DNA of 64,000 nucleotides from Marisa cornuarietis (Eukaryota; Mollusca; Gastropoda; Architaenioglossa; Ampullariidae): NCBI GenBank assembly GCA_004794655.1, contig SMMW01000082.1, positions 682,001 to 746,000 of the forward strand, read 5' to 3'. Shown piece by piece: positions 12,701 to 23,600 of this stretch (position 1 is its first letter; each line of letters starts with the position of its first letter). The notes under the pieces were generated by a model. It saw only the letters and a program-made list of their open reading frames with translations, ran no database searches and was not told where the DNA came from. The position numbers and the translations under genes were made by a program.

Positions 12701-15700
12701 GTCTTTCAGTGTCTAGAATAGAGACAGCTATCTCACCCTAATCCTCCCGCCTCTCAGCCATCAAACTGCATGGAAAACATGCTCCAACCACGGACCTTCA
12801 ATAGTCTCACTATGAGATTATGCACTCCATCAAACAGCATACGTGACACGTGACAATTGTCTCATTGTGAGATTATGCACAGTATCAAACAGCATACGTG
12901 ACACGTGACAATTGTCTCACTATGAGATTATGCACTCCATCAAACAGCATACGTGACACGTGACAATTGTCTCACTATGAGATTATGCACACCATCAAAC
13001 AGCATACGTGACACGTGACAATTGTCTCACTATGAGATTATGCACACCATCAAACAGCATACGTGACACGTGACAAATGTCTTATTGTGAGATTATGCAC
13101 TCCATCAAACAGCATACGTGACACGTGACAATTGTCTCATTGTGAGATTATGCACTCCATCAAACAGCATACGTGGTGACACGTGACAATTGTCTCACTA
13201 TGAAATTATGCACTCCATCAAACAGCATACGTGACACGTGACAATTGTCTCACTATGAGATTATGCACTCATTAAAGTGTCCATAAATAAAACTCTTCAA
13301 CATGGTCACCAGGCCGATGAACCACTCAGAGGTCTGAGTGTCTCACGTCGCTGTAAGTCTTGCACCTGCATGTTTGACATGTAAGATCCCTTTGTACCTG
13401 TTGCAGACTACTCCGAGCTCCAGCTGAGAGAGAGGGCTAGTGACCTGTCGGCGCCGTCTCTGAAAGGTGAGTACAGATGATTCCACCTCACACCACGAGG
13501 ACTGACCGGACACGTGACAGACATGCGGGTACATGAATCGGCCCCCCCCCCAAAAAAAAAAAAATTAAAGGACTAACGCATACAGCATGGTGGTCGAGAG
13601 AGTGAGGGAAAGAGACAGAGACAAACTAAAGATGCAGAGATGAAAATCTTCCCACAAGGCATGGCGCTGATGGCGTCAAGATGATACGTGGACTTAGAGC
13701 ACCAGTACCACCTGAAGTAGGTGTATGGTAAAGAGAAGGTCACCGAAACGTCACTTAGTGAGGTGCCTGGTCATCAGAAGTTCACTTAGTGAGGTGTCTG
13801 GTCATCAGAAGTTCATTTAGTGAGGTGTCTGGTCATCAGAAGCTCATTTAGTGATGTGTCTGGTCATCAGAAGTTCATTTAGTGAGGTGTCTTGTCATCA
13901 GATCATTTAGTGAGGTGTCTGGTCATAACAAGGTCACTTAGTGAGGTGTCTGGTCATCAGAAGTTTATTTATTGAGGTGTCTGGTCATTAAAAGGTCACT
14001 TAGTGAGGTGTCTTGTCATCAGGTCACTTAGTGAGTTGTCTTGTCATCAGGTCACTTAGTGAGGTGTCTTGTCATCAGGTCACTTAGTGAGTTGTCTTGT
14101 CATCAGGTCACTTAGTGAGGTGTCTTGTCATCAGGTTACTTAGTGAGGTGTCTTGTCATCAGGTCACTTAGTGAGTTGTCTTGTCATCAGGTCACTTAGT
14201 GAGGTGTCTTGTCATCAGGTCACTTAGTGAGGTGTCTTGTCATCAGGTCACTTAGTGAGTTGTCTTGTCATCAGGTCACTTAGTGAGGTGTCTTGTCATC
14301 AGGTCACTTAGTGAGGTGTCTTGTCATCAGGTCACTTAGTGAGGTGTCTTGTCATCAGGTCACTTAGTGAGTTGTCTTGTCATCAGGTCACTTAGTGAGG
14401 TGTCTTGTCATCAGGTCACTTAGTGAGTTGTCTTGTCATCAGGTCACTTAGTGAGGTGTCTTGTCATCAGGTCACTTAGTGAGGTGTCTTGTCATCAGGT
14501 CACTTAGTCAGTTGTCTTGTCATCAGGTCACTTAGTGAGGTGTCTTGTCATCAGGTCACTTAGTGAGGTGTCTTGTCATCAGGTTACTTAGTGAGGTGTC
14601 TTGTCATCAGGTCACTTAGTGAGGTGTCTTGTCATCAGGTTACTTAGTGAGGTGTCTTGTCATCAGGTCACTTAGTGAGTTGTCTTGTCATCAGGTTACT
14701 TAGTGAGGTGTCTTGTCATCAGGTTACTTAGTGAGGTGTCTTGTCATCAGGTTACTTAGTGAGGTGTCTGGTCATAATAAGACGAACTAGGGATGTCTCT
14801 TTTAAAAAGATCTTCAGGTGTGTCTGTGTCCGCCGCATTGAGCTTTAGCTACTTTGTAGTTTTTCACACCAATTCTTAATGTCACGTGCAGCCTCAAGAT
14901 CACCCCCAAACTTCCACTCCACTGGCTGCTAACTGAAACTCTGTGTATCAGGGGGCCGGGGGCCTAACAGTATAGAGACTGTGCCTTCACCCCTTGACCT
15001 CTCTATTGCAGACGACAAACAGTTTCTGAGAGCCTTCTTCGACCACCTGGTCCTGGCGTCCAGGCAAAGTCCACTTCGATCACAGGGCTTCCAGGCGTCT
15101 GCCACCCGTGACCTCAACGATCCCAGCTACATCAGCGACACTTTCAACAACGATGGTGTGTGGCAGGGTGTGAACAGAGAGCTTACTAACCGTCTGTCTG
15201 TGAACAGAGAACTTAGAAATAACAGAACAGAATAATAAAGAGCTTAGAATAATCTGTTAACTGGTAGCTTACGAACCGTCTGTGAACAGAGAGATTAGGA
15301 AATGTCTGTCTGTGAACAGAGAGATTAGGAAATGTCTGTCGGTGAACAGAGAGATTAGGAAATGTCTGTCAGTGAACAGAAAGATTAGGAAATGTATGTC
15401 TGTGAACAGAGAGATTAGGAAATGTCTCTCAGTGAACAGAGAGATTAGGAAATGTCTCTCAGTGAACAGAGAGATTAGGAAATGTCTCTCAGTGAACAGA
15501 GAGATTAGGAAATGTCTGTCTGTGAACAGAGAGGTTAGGAAATGTCTGTCAGTGAACAGAGAGATAAGGAAATGTCTGTCTGTGAACAGAGAGATTAGGA
15601 AATGTCTGTCTGTGAACAGAGAGATTAGGAAATGTCTGTCTGTGAACAGAGAGATTAGGAAATGTCTGTCAGTGAACAGAGATTAGGAAATGTCTGTCTG

Positions 15701-18700
15701 TGAACAGAGAGATTACAAACTGTCTCTCAGTGAACAGACAGATTAGGAAATGTCTCTCAGTGAACAGAGAGACTAGGAAATGTCTGTCTGTGAACAGAGA
15801 GATTAGGAAATAGTGAACAGCGAGATTATGAAAATGTCTCTCAGTAAACAGAGAGATTAGGAAATAGTGAACAGCGAGATTATGAAAATGTCTCTCAGTA
15901 AACAGAGAGATTAGGAAATAGTGAACAGCGAGATTATGACAATGTCTCTCAGTGAACAGAGAGATTAGGAAATAGTGAACAGCGAGATTATGAAAATGTC
16001 TCTCAGTAAACAGAGAGTGTATAAAATGTGTCTCTGAACTAAGAGGTAAGAAATTATCAGTCTGTGAACAGAGAGTGTATAAAATGTCTTTTTGTGAAGA
16101 GCTAAGTAATTGTCAGTCTCTGTCTGTGAAAAGAGAGATAAGAAATTGTCAGTCTGTGAACCAAGAGCTAAGTATTGTCTGTCTGTGAACAGAGAGATTA
16201 GGAAATGTCTGTCTGTGAACTAAGAGCTAAATATTGTCTGTCTGTGAACTAAGAGCTAAGTAATTGTCAGTCTCTGTCTGTGAACAGAGAGATAAGAAAT
16301 TGTCAGTCTTTAAACCAAGAGCTAAATATTGTCAGTCTGTGAACAGAGAGATTAGGAAATGTCTGTCTGTGAACAGAGAGATTAGGAAATGCCTGTCTGT
16401 GAACAGAGAGATTAGGAAGTGTGTGAACAGAGAGATTAGGAAATGTCTGTTTGTGAACTAAGAGCTAAATATTGTCTGTCTGTGAACTAAGAGCTAAGTA
16501 TTGTCAGTCTGTGAACAGAGAGACAAGGAAATGTCTGTCTGTGAACTAAGAGCTAAGTATTGTCTGTCTGTGAACAGAGTGTTGGTGCCAGTATTTGACT
16601 GTTTCATGTATGTGACAGTATTTCCTGTATGTAACAGTCCTTATGTATGTGAGTATTTTTGTGTTTTCCAGAAGATTTGATGGCCAAACGTAAGTAGCTT
16701 TGTTCAGAGACTTGAGGACTCAACACAAATATACAAACCTTTTACACCATAGAGTGCTTTCCCCTCATACATTCACTTGGCGATCTTCTCCTACTGCTAC
16801 AGCTTTTTCTTCTTCTCGTATATACAGTTTATTCTTCTCTGTTTCATGCAGTTTTTTATTCTTTCATATATGCAGCTTAAGTTCTTCTCTCGTACAAGCA
16901 GTTTATTCTTCTCTTAGGCATGCGGTTTATTCTTCTCATACATGCAGTGTATTCTTCTCCTAAGCATGCAGTTTATTCTTCTCTCATTCATGTATATGAT
17001 GGATACCTCTAGCGTCTCAAATCGCTGTCTTGTTCACTTCCCCAACATCGATAGCCAGTGCTCCTAAGACAGGAGAGAGTTATGCGTTCTTTGGGAGAAG
17101 TCTAGGTGGGTGAGAGAAGTCTAGGTGGGTGAGAGAAGTCTAGGTGGGTGAGAGCCTATGTGGGTGAGAGAAGTCTAGGTGGGTGAGAGAAGTCTAGGTG
17201 GGTGAGAGCCTATGTGGGTGAGAGAAGTCTAGGTGGGTGAGAGAAGTCTAGGTGAATTTGAGAAGTCTAAGTGGATGAGAGGTCAAGGTGAGTGACAGAA
17301 GTCTAGGTGGATGAGAGGTCTAGGTGAATGACAGGTATAGGTGGGTGGGAGATCTATGTGGGTGAGAGGTCTAGGTGGATGAGAGGTCTAGGTTGGTGAG
17401 AGGTCTATGTTGTGAGAGCCTAGTTGGGTGAGAGAAGTCTAGGGGATGAGAGGCCTATGTGGGTGAGAACCTAGGTGGGTGAGAAATCTAGGTGGGTAAG
17501 AGGTCTAGATGAGTGAGAGGTCTAGGTGGGGGAGAGGTCTATGTGGGTGAGAACCTAGGTATGTAAGAAATCTAGGTGGGTGAAAGGTCTAGGTGAGTGA
17601 GAGAAATCAAGGTAGGGGAGGAAAGTGTAGATGGATAAGAGATTCAGGTGGGTGAGAGGTCTACGGACGTTTCTCGTGTTGCTGTTTCCTGCTGAGAAGA
17701 AGATGGTTTGTCTTAAGTGTGTGTGTATCTGTGTGTGCGTGTGTGCGTGCGTGTTCTCATGTGCATGCACACGCATGCCTATTTATGTGTGTCTGCGTGT
17801 GTGTGATAGTGATGATACAGACTTTGTTTTGATTTTTTTGTGTGTGAGTTCGTCTTGTTTGCTTGTTTCTGCGTTTGTTTACGAGAGTTTTCTACATCAA
17901 CAGGAGGACCAGGCGGTATTAACGAGTGAGTACTTAATACAGTTTCTCCTTTAAGGTATGAGAAGTCACCATCTGATTGTTATCCGTGAAGCTGTTATTT
18001 TTACAATGCCCGGTCATCTGATACGTCCTGTTATTCTTACAATACGTCCGTCTGTCATCTGATACATTCTGTTATTCATACAATGCCTCTGTCGTCTGAT
18101 ACATTCTGTTATTCATACAATGCCCCGTCATCTGATACGTCCTGTTATCCTCACAATACGTCTGTCTGTCGTCTGATACCTCCTGTTATTCATACAATGC
18201 CTCCGTCTGTCATCTGATACGTCCTGTTATTCATACAATGCCTCCGTCTGTTATCTGATACGTTCTGTTATTCATACAATGCCTTTGTTATCTGATACCT
18301 CCTGTTATTCTCACAATATGTCCGTCTGTCGTCTGATACGTTCTGTTATTCATGCAATGCCTCTGTCATCTGATACCTCCTGTTGTTTTCGCAATAGTCT
18401 AACTGACTTGTTTCCATCACTCGTGTATAGACGGTTGACTGGCACTAGTTATATGAAAGTCTAAACATATTTTTGGAAACATTTTGTTCTCCACTGCAGA
18501 CCTTCACTTCACACCCCTCTGTCCTTTATTTCAGAAACCGTGCGCACTGTTTGGGTAAGTTTGTCATTTTAGCTATCCTTATTCTTCTTAGCTATTCTTA
18601 GTCTTCTTGTCTTCTTCGTGAAGCAAAACTGATACACAAGGTTGTTCCTCCAACAAGAACTCTGTCACCAGGTACAATCTGTTCTTTGGTCATTTGTCAA

Positions 18701-18759
18701 ATCACGTGTCACTTATTTTGTTTTTCTGACATGTTCCAGGCACCAACATCTGCGGTTAA
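9633..18759 (+). CDS. Gene 1: multi-exon secreted peptide precursor, family not recognised
   Basis: Predicted 120-residue precursor from seven coding exons: 9633-9711, 13407-13466, 15012-15155, 16672-16689, 17904-17925, 18535-18554 and 18740-18759. Seen in the sequence: every junction has AG/GT sites, the frame is open throughout, residues 1 to about 22 form a Leu-rich signal peptide ending near TLSFPS, and residues 47-66 form a likely amphipathic helix ([14 protein letters not shown]). Lys100-Arg101 is a dibasic cleavage site, followed by GPGGIN. Cys113 and Cys119 are separated by five residues, and Gly120 precedes the stop, as in amidated peptides. Inference: the mature product is an 18-residue, disulfide-looped, C-terminally amidated peptide secreted from neurons or a gland. 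The Cys-x5-Cys-amide ending recalls CCAP or contryphans only in spacing; the residues do not match. The start was chosen because the ATG opens the signal peptide and aligns with genes 2 and 3. Confidence 0.66.
9849..10005. repeat. Three short hairpin repeats in intron 1 of gene 1
   Basis: Copies at 9850, 9940 and 9980 share the pattern GYCG-CCTTT-CGRC followed by AAACAGG. The hairpin stems change in step (GCCG/CGGC, GTCG/CGAC, GTCG/TGAC). Confidence 0.6.
10006..10184. other. GC-rich intron segment
   Basis: Unique, with CG-rich stretches such as CTCGCGATGCTCCGCTCGCG. No gene or repeat family recognised. Confidence 0.35.
10185..11372. repeat. 35-bp minisatellite in intron 1 of gene 1
   Basis: Unit reads TCATAGCTATAACAGCACTA then TACCCTACATTACTG. 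It is diverged (CATAACTATAACATAGCAC forms) before about 10715 and nearly perfect from there to 11365, so the older edge lies on the left. Confidence 0.93.
11371..11665. repeat. CA-rich minisatellite
   Basis: Mixture of (CA)n with ACGCACCTACGTACAC cassettes. It follows directly on the 35-bp array. Confidence 0.9.
11666..12002. other. Intron segment with a two-copy direct repeat
   Basis: A motif ending TGTGCGGTCAG occurs twice (about 11707-11732 and 11759-11785), each after GCATTAT. Otherwise unremarkable. Confidence 0.4.
12003..12455. repeat. Purine-rich GTGAGAGAAAGTATGTGAG-type repeat
   Basis: Degenerate, almost entirely purine on the plus strand. The long minus-strand frame across it is low-complexity Ser/Leu/Phe and is not a gene. 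Confidence 0.85.
12456..12794. other. Unique intron sequence
   Basis: No feature recognised beyond a short two-copy AAACTTCCAGTGTGAGGAT / AACATTCCAGTGTAAGGAT similarity. Confidence 0.35.
12795..13275. repeat. 55-bp minisatellite packed with palindromes
   Basis: About nine units. Each contains ACGTG-A-CACGT, the perfect palindrome GACAATTGTC, and the hairpin TCTCA-CTA-TGAGA, followed by TTATGCAC. Several of these are well conserved between copies. Confidence 0.93.
13407..13466 (+). CDS. Gene 1 exon 2: propeptide
   Basis: 60 nt, phase 1 to phase 1. The acceptor is TACCTGTTGCAG and the donor is AAAG|GTGAGT. It encodes [14 protein letters not shown] and then SAPSLK, a charged propeptide segment. 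Confidence 0.66.
13725..14780. repeat. 28-bp minisatellite in intron 2 of gene 1
   Basis: Unit GTCACTTAGTGAGGTGTCTT plus GTCATCAG. About 30 near-perfect copies lie from 13900 on, with 31-bp diverged versions at the left edge. The core TCACTTAGTGA has perfect 5-bp inverted arms. Confidence 0.94.
14781..15011. other. End of intron 2
   Basis: Unique sequence leading into the acceptor CCTCTCTATTGCAG of exon 3. Confidence 0.4.
15012..15155 (+). CDS. Gene 1 exon 3: main propeptide exon
   Basis: 144 nt (48 codons), phase 1 to phase 1. It starts [19 protein letters not shown] and ends FNND, with the donor at G|GTGTGT. The DD-x-x-F-L-R helix resembles the start of the large exon of the minus-strand gene (DDDYLDLRRII) and exon 4 of gene 3 (DGSHDILLDILRQ). 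This is the best-supported coding exon of the gene. Confidence 0.7.
15160..16580. repeat. 30-bp minisatellite in intron 3 of gene 1
   Basis: Unit TGTGAACAGAGAGATTAGGA plus AATGTCTGTC. It starts within a few bases of the exon 3 donor. Perfect 30-bp units at 15282-15690 keep a decapeptide frame ([10 protein letters not shown]) open; later units are more variable. Confidence 0.94.
16672..16689 (+). CDS. Gene 1 exon 4: 18-nt micro-exon
   Basis: Encodes EDLMAK, phase 1 to phase 1, between TTTTTGTGTTTTCCAG and C|GTAAGT. The final Lys joins Arg of the next exon to form the dibasic site. Confidence 0.58.
16800..16995. repeat. Imperfect CATGCAGTTTATTCTTCTC repeat
   Basis: Six or seven diverged copies of about 30 bp, pyrimidine rich, in intron 4 of gene 1. 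Confidence 0.8.
17095..17690. repeat. 19-bp minisatellite GTCTAGGTGGGTGAGAGAA
   Basis: Many copies with drifting sequence to the right, in intron 4 of gene 1. It is followed by a TG-rich stretch at about 17717-17800. Confidence 0.92.
17904..17925 (+). CDS. Gene 1 exon 5: 22-nt micro-exon
   Basis: Enters phase 1 and leaves phase 2. It encodes R-GPGGIN with donor GA|GTGAGT, and supplies the Arg of the Lys-Arg site and the first residues of the putative mature peptide. Exon 5 of gene 3 has the same phases, a similar length (25 nt) and a Gly-rich product. An alternative CAG nine bases downstream (17910-17912) would keep the frame. Confidence 0.56.
17995..18395. repeat. About 41-bp minisatellite in intron 5 of gene 1
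   Basis: Unit pieces GTCATCTGATACGTCCTGTT and ATTCATACAATGCCTCCGTC. About ten imperfect copies of 34-45 bp. Confidence 0.88.
18535..18554 (+). CDS. Gene 1 exon 6: 20-nt micro-exon
   Basis: Preceded by CCTTTATTTCAG, ends TTTGG|GTAAGT. Encodes ENRAHCL and the first base of a Gly codon. Read without splicing, the frame would instead run to a distant stop. Confidence 0.55.
18740..18759 (+). CDS. Gene 1 exon 7: last coding segment
   Basis: A strong polypyrimidine acceptor (TTTTGTTTTTCTGACATGTT then CCAG) joins in frame to GTNICG-stop. The Cys-Gly-stop ending is a classic amidation signal. The 8-residue distance from the first Cys to the stop equals that in gene 3. Confidence 0.57.
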
Positions 18760-19001
18760 CACATTCCACACCATTTTCTGTGCTTTACAACCATTCCGAC
18801 ATGTTTACACGGGAAGATATTTATTTTGTGAACTGTTCACCTAGTGGGGAAGAGCAAGATGGTATAGTGTACAAGTCACGTGACACGATGTCGGTACGCC
18901 AGCCATGACACAGGCTGATTGTTGACAGTCGTGGTTGAGGCTGTCTGTAGCGGTGCTCATCGTGTTATTATTTTGTTGTTATTCTGTCAGAAATGGGAAT
19001 C

Positions 19002-19007
19002 ATTAAA
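19002..19007 (+). terminator. Poly(A) signal ATTAAA for gene 1
   Basis: ATTAAA about 245 bp after the stop codon, in unique sequence and just before the next minisatellite begins. It gives a plausible 3-prime UTR of about 0.27 kb. Confidence 0.5.
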
Positions 19008-19044
19008 TACACCGTGTTTGACACTGTGTCTTGTCACGTGAATT

Positions 19045-20575
19045 ATGGCGAGATGTTAATGTTCTTAGTGAGACTGGGGTTGCTTGTAGTGAGACTGGGA
19101 TTGTTCCTAGTGAGACTGTGATCGTTCTTAGTGAGACTGGGGTTGCTTGTAGTGAGACTGGGATTGTTCGTAGTGAGACTGTGATCGTTCTTAGTGAGAC
19201 TGTGATTGTTATTAGTGAGACTGTGATTGTTATTAGTGAGACTGTGATTGTTCTTAGTGAGACTGGGATTGTTATTAGTGAGACTGTGATTGTTCGTAGT
19301 GAGACTGGGAGTGTTCTTCGTCAGACTGTGATTGTTCTTAGTGAGACTGTGATTGTTCTTAGTGAGACTAGGATTGTTCTTCGTCAGACTGTGATTGTTC
19401 TTAGTGAGACTGTGATTGTTCTTCGACTGTTAATGTTCCTAGTGAGACTGTGATTGTTCTTAGACTGTTAATGTTCCTAGTGAGACTGTGATTGTTCTTA
19501 GTGAGATTGTTAATGCTCATAGTGAGACTGTGATTGTTCATAGTGAGACTGTGATTGTTCTTAGTGAGATTGTTAATGTTCTTAGTGAGACTGTGATTGT
19601 TCTTAGACTGTTAATGTTCCTAGTGAGACTGTGATTGTTCATAGTGAGACTGTGATTGTTCCTAGTGAGATTGTTAATGTTCTTAGTGAGACTGTGATTG
19701 TTCTTAGTGAGATTGTTAATATTCTTAGTGAGACTGTTATTGTTCATAGTGAGATTGTTAATGTTCTTAGTGAGATTGTTAATGTTCTTAGTGAGACTGT
19801 GATTGTTCATAGTGAGACTATGATTGTTCCTAGTGAGATTGTCAATGTTCATAGTGAGATACTGTGATTGTTTATAGTGAGACTGTGATTGTTCCTAGTG
19901 AGATTGTTAATGTTCTTAGTGAGACTGTGATTGTTCTTTGTGAGACTGTTAATGTTCTGAGTGAGACTGTGATTGTTCTTTGTGAGACTGTTAATGTTCT
20001 GAGTGAGACTGTGATTGTTCTTTGTGAGACTGTTAATGTGAGTGTGATTGTTCTTAGAGAGTTTTTCATTACTCATAGCGAACCTGTGATTGTTTGTAGC
20101 GAGACTGATCGTTCAAAGTGAGACTGTGATTGTTCTAAGTGAGGTTTTAATTATTCATAGTGAGACTGTGATTGTTTATAGCGTGACAGTGGTTGTTCAT
20201 AGTAAGACTGTGATTGTTCTTAGTGAGGTTTTAATTATTCATAGTGAGACTGTGATTGTTTATAGCGTTACAGTGATTGTTCATAGTAAGACTGTGAATG
20301 TTTATAGAGTGACAGTGATTGTTCATAGTGAGACTGTGATTGTTCTTAGTAAGGTTTTAATTATTCATAGTGAGACTGTGATTGTTTATAGAGTGACAGT
20401 GATTGTTTATAGAGTGACAGTGATTGTTAATAGTGAGACTGTGATTGTTCTTAGTAAGGTTTTAATTATTCATAGTGAGACTGTGATTGTTTATACAGTG
20501 ACAGTGATTGTTCATAGTGAGAATTGTTCTAAGTGAGACTGATTGTTTATAGTGAGACTGTGATTGTTCTGAGTG
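19045..20575. repeat. 21-bp minisatellite GTGAGACTGTGATTGTTCTTA
   Basis: About 70 copies with several variants (TTAATGTTCC, TTCATAGTGAGA, GTTTATAG). A 21-bp period leaves frames open on both strands; these are not genes. Confidence 0.94.
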
Positions 20576-20639
20576 AAACTGTTCCCTTTCTTAGCGAGAC
20601 TGTTCGCGCCTCATGAAAAGCCACCATGGCGGCTTTGTG

Positions 20640-23600
20640 AACACACAATACTGAACACTAATTCAGACATTTGTAAAATACTGAACACTAATACAGACTG
20701 CTGTAAACATGGACACACAATACTGAACACTAATATAGACTTATGTAAAATACTGAACACTAATACAGACTTTTGTAAACATGGACACACAATACTGAAC
20801 ACTAATATAGACTTCTGTAAAATACTGAACACTAATACAGACTTCTGGAAACATGGACACACAATACTCAACACTAATACAGACTTCTGAAAAATACTGA
20901 ACACTAATACAGACTTCTGTAAAATACTGAACACTAATACAGACTTCCGTAAAAAACAGAACACTAATACAGACTTCTGTAAAATACAGAACACTAATAC
21001 AGACTTCTGTAAAATACTGAACACTAATACAGACTTCTGTAAAATACTGAACACTAATACAGACTTCTGTAAAATACTGAACACTAATACAGACTTCTGT
21101 AAAATACAGAACACTAATACAGACTTCTGTAAAATACTGAACACTAATACAGACTTCTGTAAAATACTGAACACTAATACAGACTTCTGTAAAATACTGA
21201 ACACTAATACAGACTTCTGTAAAATACAGAACACTAATACAGACTTCTGTAAAATACTGAACACTAATACAGACTTCTGTAAAATACTGAACACTAATAC
21301 AGACTTCTGTAAAATACTGAACACTAATACAGACTTCTGTAAATACTCAACACTAATACAGACTTCTGTAAACATGGACACACAATACTGAACACTAATA
21401 CAGACTTCTGTAAACATGGACACACAATAATCAACACTAATACAGACTTCTGTAAACATGGGCACACAATACTGAACACTAATACAGACTTCTTAAAAAT
21501 ACTGAACACTAATACAGACTTCTGTAAACATGGACACACAATACTGAACACTAATACAGACTTCTTAAAAATACTGAACACTAATACAGACTTCTTAAAA
21601 ATACTGAACACTAATACAGACTTTTGTAAACATGGACACACAATACTGAACACTAATACAGACTTCTGTAAACATGGACACACAATACTGAACACTAATA
21701 CAGACTTCATTAAAATACTGAACACTAATACAGACTTCTGTAAAATACTGAACACTAATGTAGACTTCTGTAAACATGGACACACAATACTCAACACTAA
21801 TACAGACTTCTGTAAAATACTGAACACTAATAGACTTCTGTAAACATGGACAAACAATACTGAACACTAATACAGACTTCTGTAAACATGGACACACAAT
21901 ACTGAACACTAATACAGACTTCTGTAAACATGGACACACAATACTCAACACTAATACAGACTTCTGTAAACATGGACACACAATACTGAACACTAATACA
22001 GACTTCTGTAAACATGGACACACAATACTGAACACTAATATAGACTTCTGTAAAATACTGAACACTAATACAGACTTCTGTAAAATACTGAACACTAATA
22101 CAGACTTCTGTAAACATGGACACACAATACTGAACACTAATACAGACTTCTGTAAACATGGTCACACAATACTGAACACTAATATAGACTTCTGTAAAAT
22201 ACTGAACACTAATACAGACTTCTGTAAAATACTGAACACTAATACAGACTTCTGTAAACATGGACACACAATACTGAACACTAATACAGACTTCTGTAAA
22301 CATGGACACACAATACTGAACACTAATACAGACTTCTGTAAACATGGACACACAATACTCAACACTAATACAGACTTCTGTAAACATGGACACACAATAC
22401 TCAACACTAATACAGACTTCTGTAAACATGGACACACAATACTGAACACTAATACAGACTTCTGTAAAATACTGAACACTAATACAGACTTCTGTAAACA
22501 TGGACACACAATACTGAACACTAATACAGACTTCTGTAAAATACTGAACACTAATACAGACTTCTGTAAACATGGACACACACAATACTCAACACTAATA
22601 CAGACTTCTTAAAAATACTGAACACTAATACAGACTTCTGTAAACATGGACACACAATACTGAACACTAATACAGACTTCTGTAAAATACTGAACACTAA
22701 TACAGACTTCTGTAAACATGGACACACAATACTGAACACTAATACAGACTTCTTTAAACATGGACACACAATACTGAACACTAGTGCAGACTTCTGTAAA
22801 ATACTGAACACTAATACAGACTTCTGTAAAAATGGACACACAATACTGAACACTAATACAGACTTCTGTAAACATGGACACACAATACTCAACACTAATA
22901 CAGACTTCTGTAAACATGGACACACAATACTGAACACTAATACAGACTTCTGTAAACATGGACACACAATACTGAACACTAATACAGACTTCTGTAAAAT
23001 ACTGAACACTAATACAGACTTCTGTAAACATGGACACACAATACTGAACACTAATACAGACTTCTGTAAAATACTGAACACTAATACAGACTTCTGTAAA
23101 CATGGACACACACAATACTCAACACTAATACAGACTTCTTAAAAATACTGAACACTAATACAGACTTCTGTAAACATGGACACACAATACTGAACATTAA
23201 TACAGACTTCTGTAAAATACTGAACACTAATACAGACTTCTGTAAACATGGACACACAATACTGAACACTAATACAGACTTCATTAAAATACTGAACACT
23301 AATACAGACTTCTGTAAAATACTGAACACGAATGTAGACTTCTATAAACATGGACACACAATACTCAACACTAATACAGACTTCTGTAAAATACTGAACA
23401 CTAATAGACTTCTGTAAACATGGACAAACAATACTGAACACTAATACAGACTTCTGTAAACATGGACACACAATACTGAACACTAATACAGACTTCTGTA
23501 AACATGGACACACAATACTCAACACTAATACAGACTTCTGTAAACATGGACACACAATACTGAACACTAATACAGACTTCTGTAAACATGGACACACGAT

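Noticed and set aside
15282..16461. CRISPR-like appearance of regular 28-30-bp repeats
   Set aside because: Units are directly adjacent with no unique spacers, the genome is eukaryotic, and no cas genes are present. The same holds for the other arrays.
17904..18759. Identity with calcitonin, CCAP or contryphan
   Set aside because: Only the Cys-x5-Cys spacing or the amidation signal agrees. The residues inside the ring and the flanks do not match what I know of these families.
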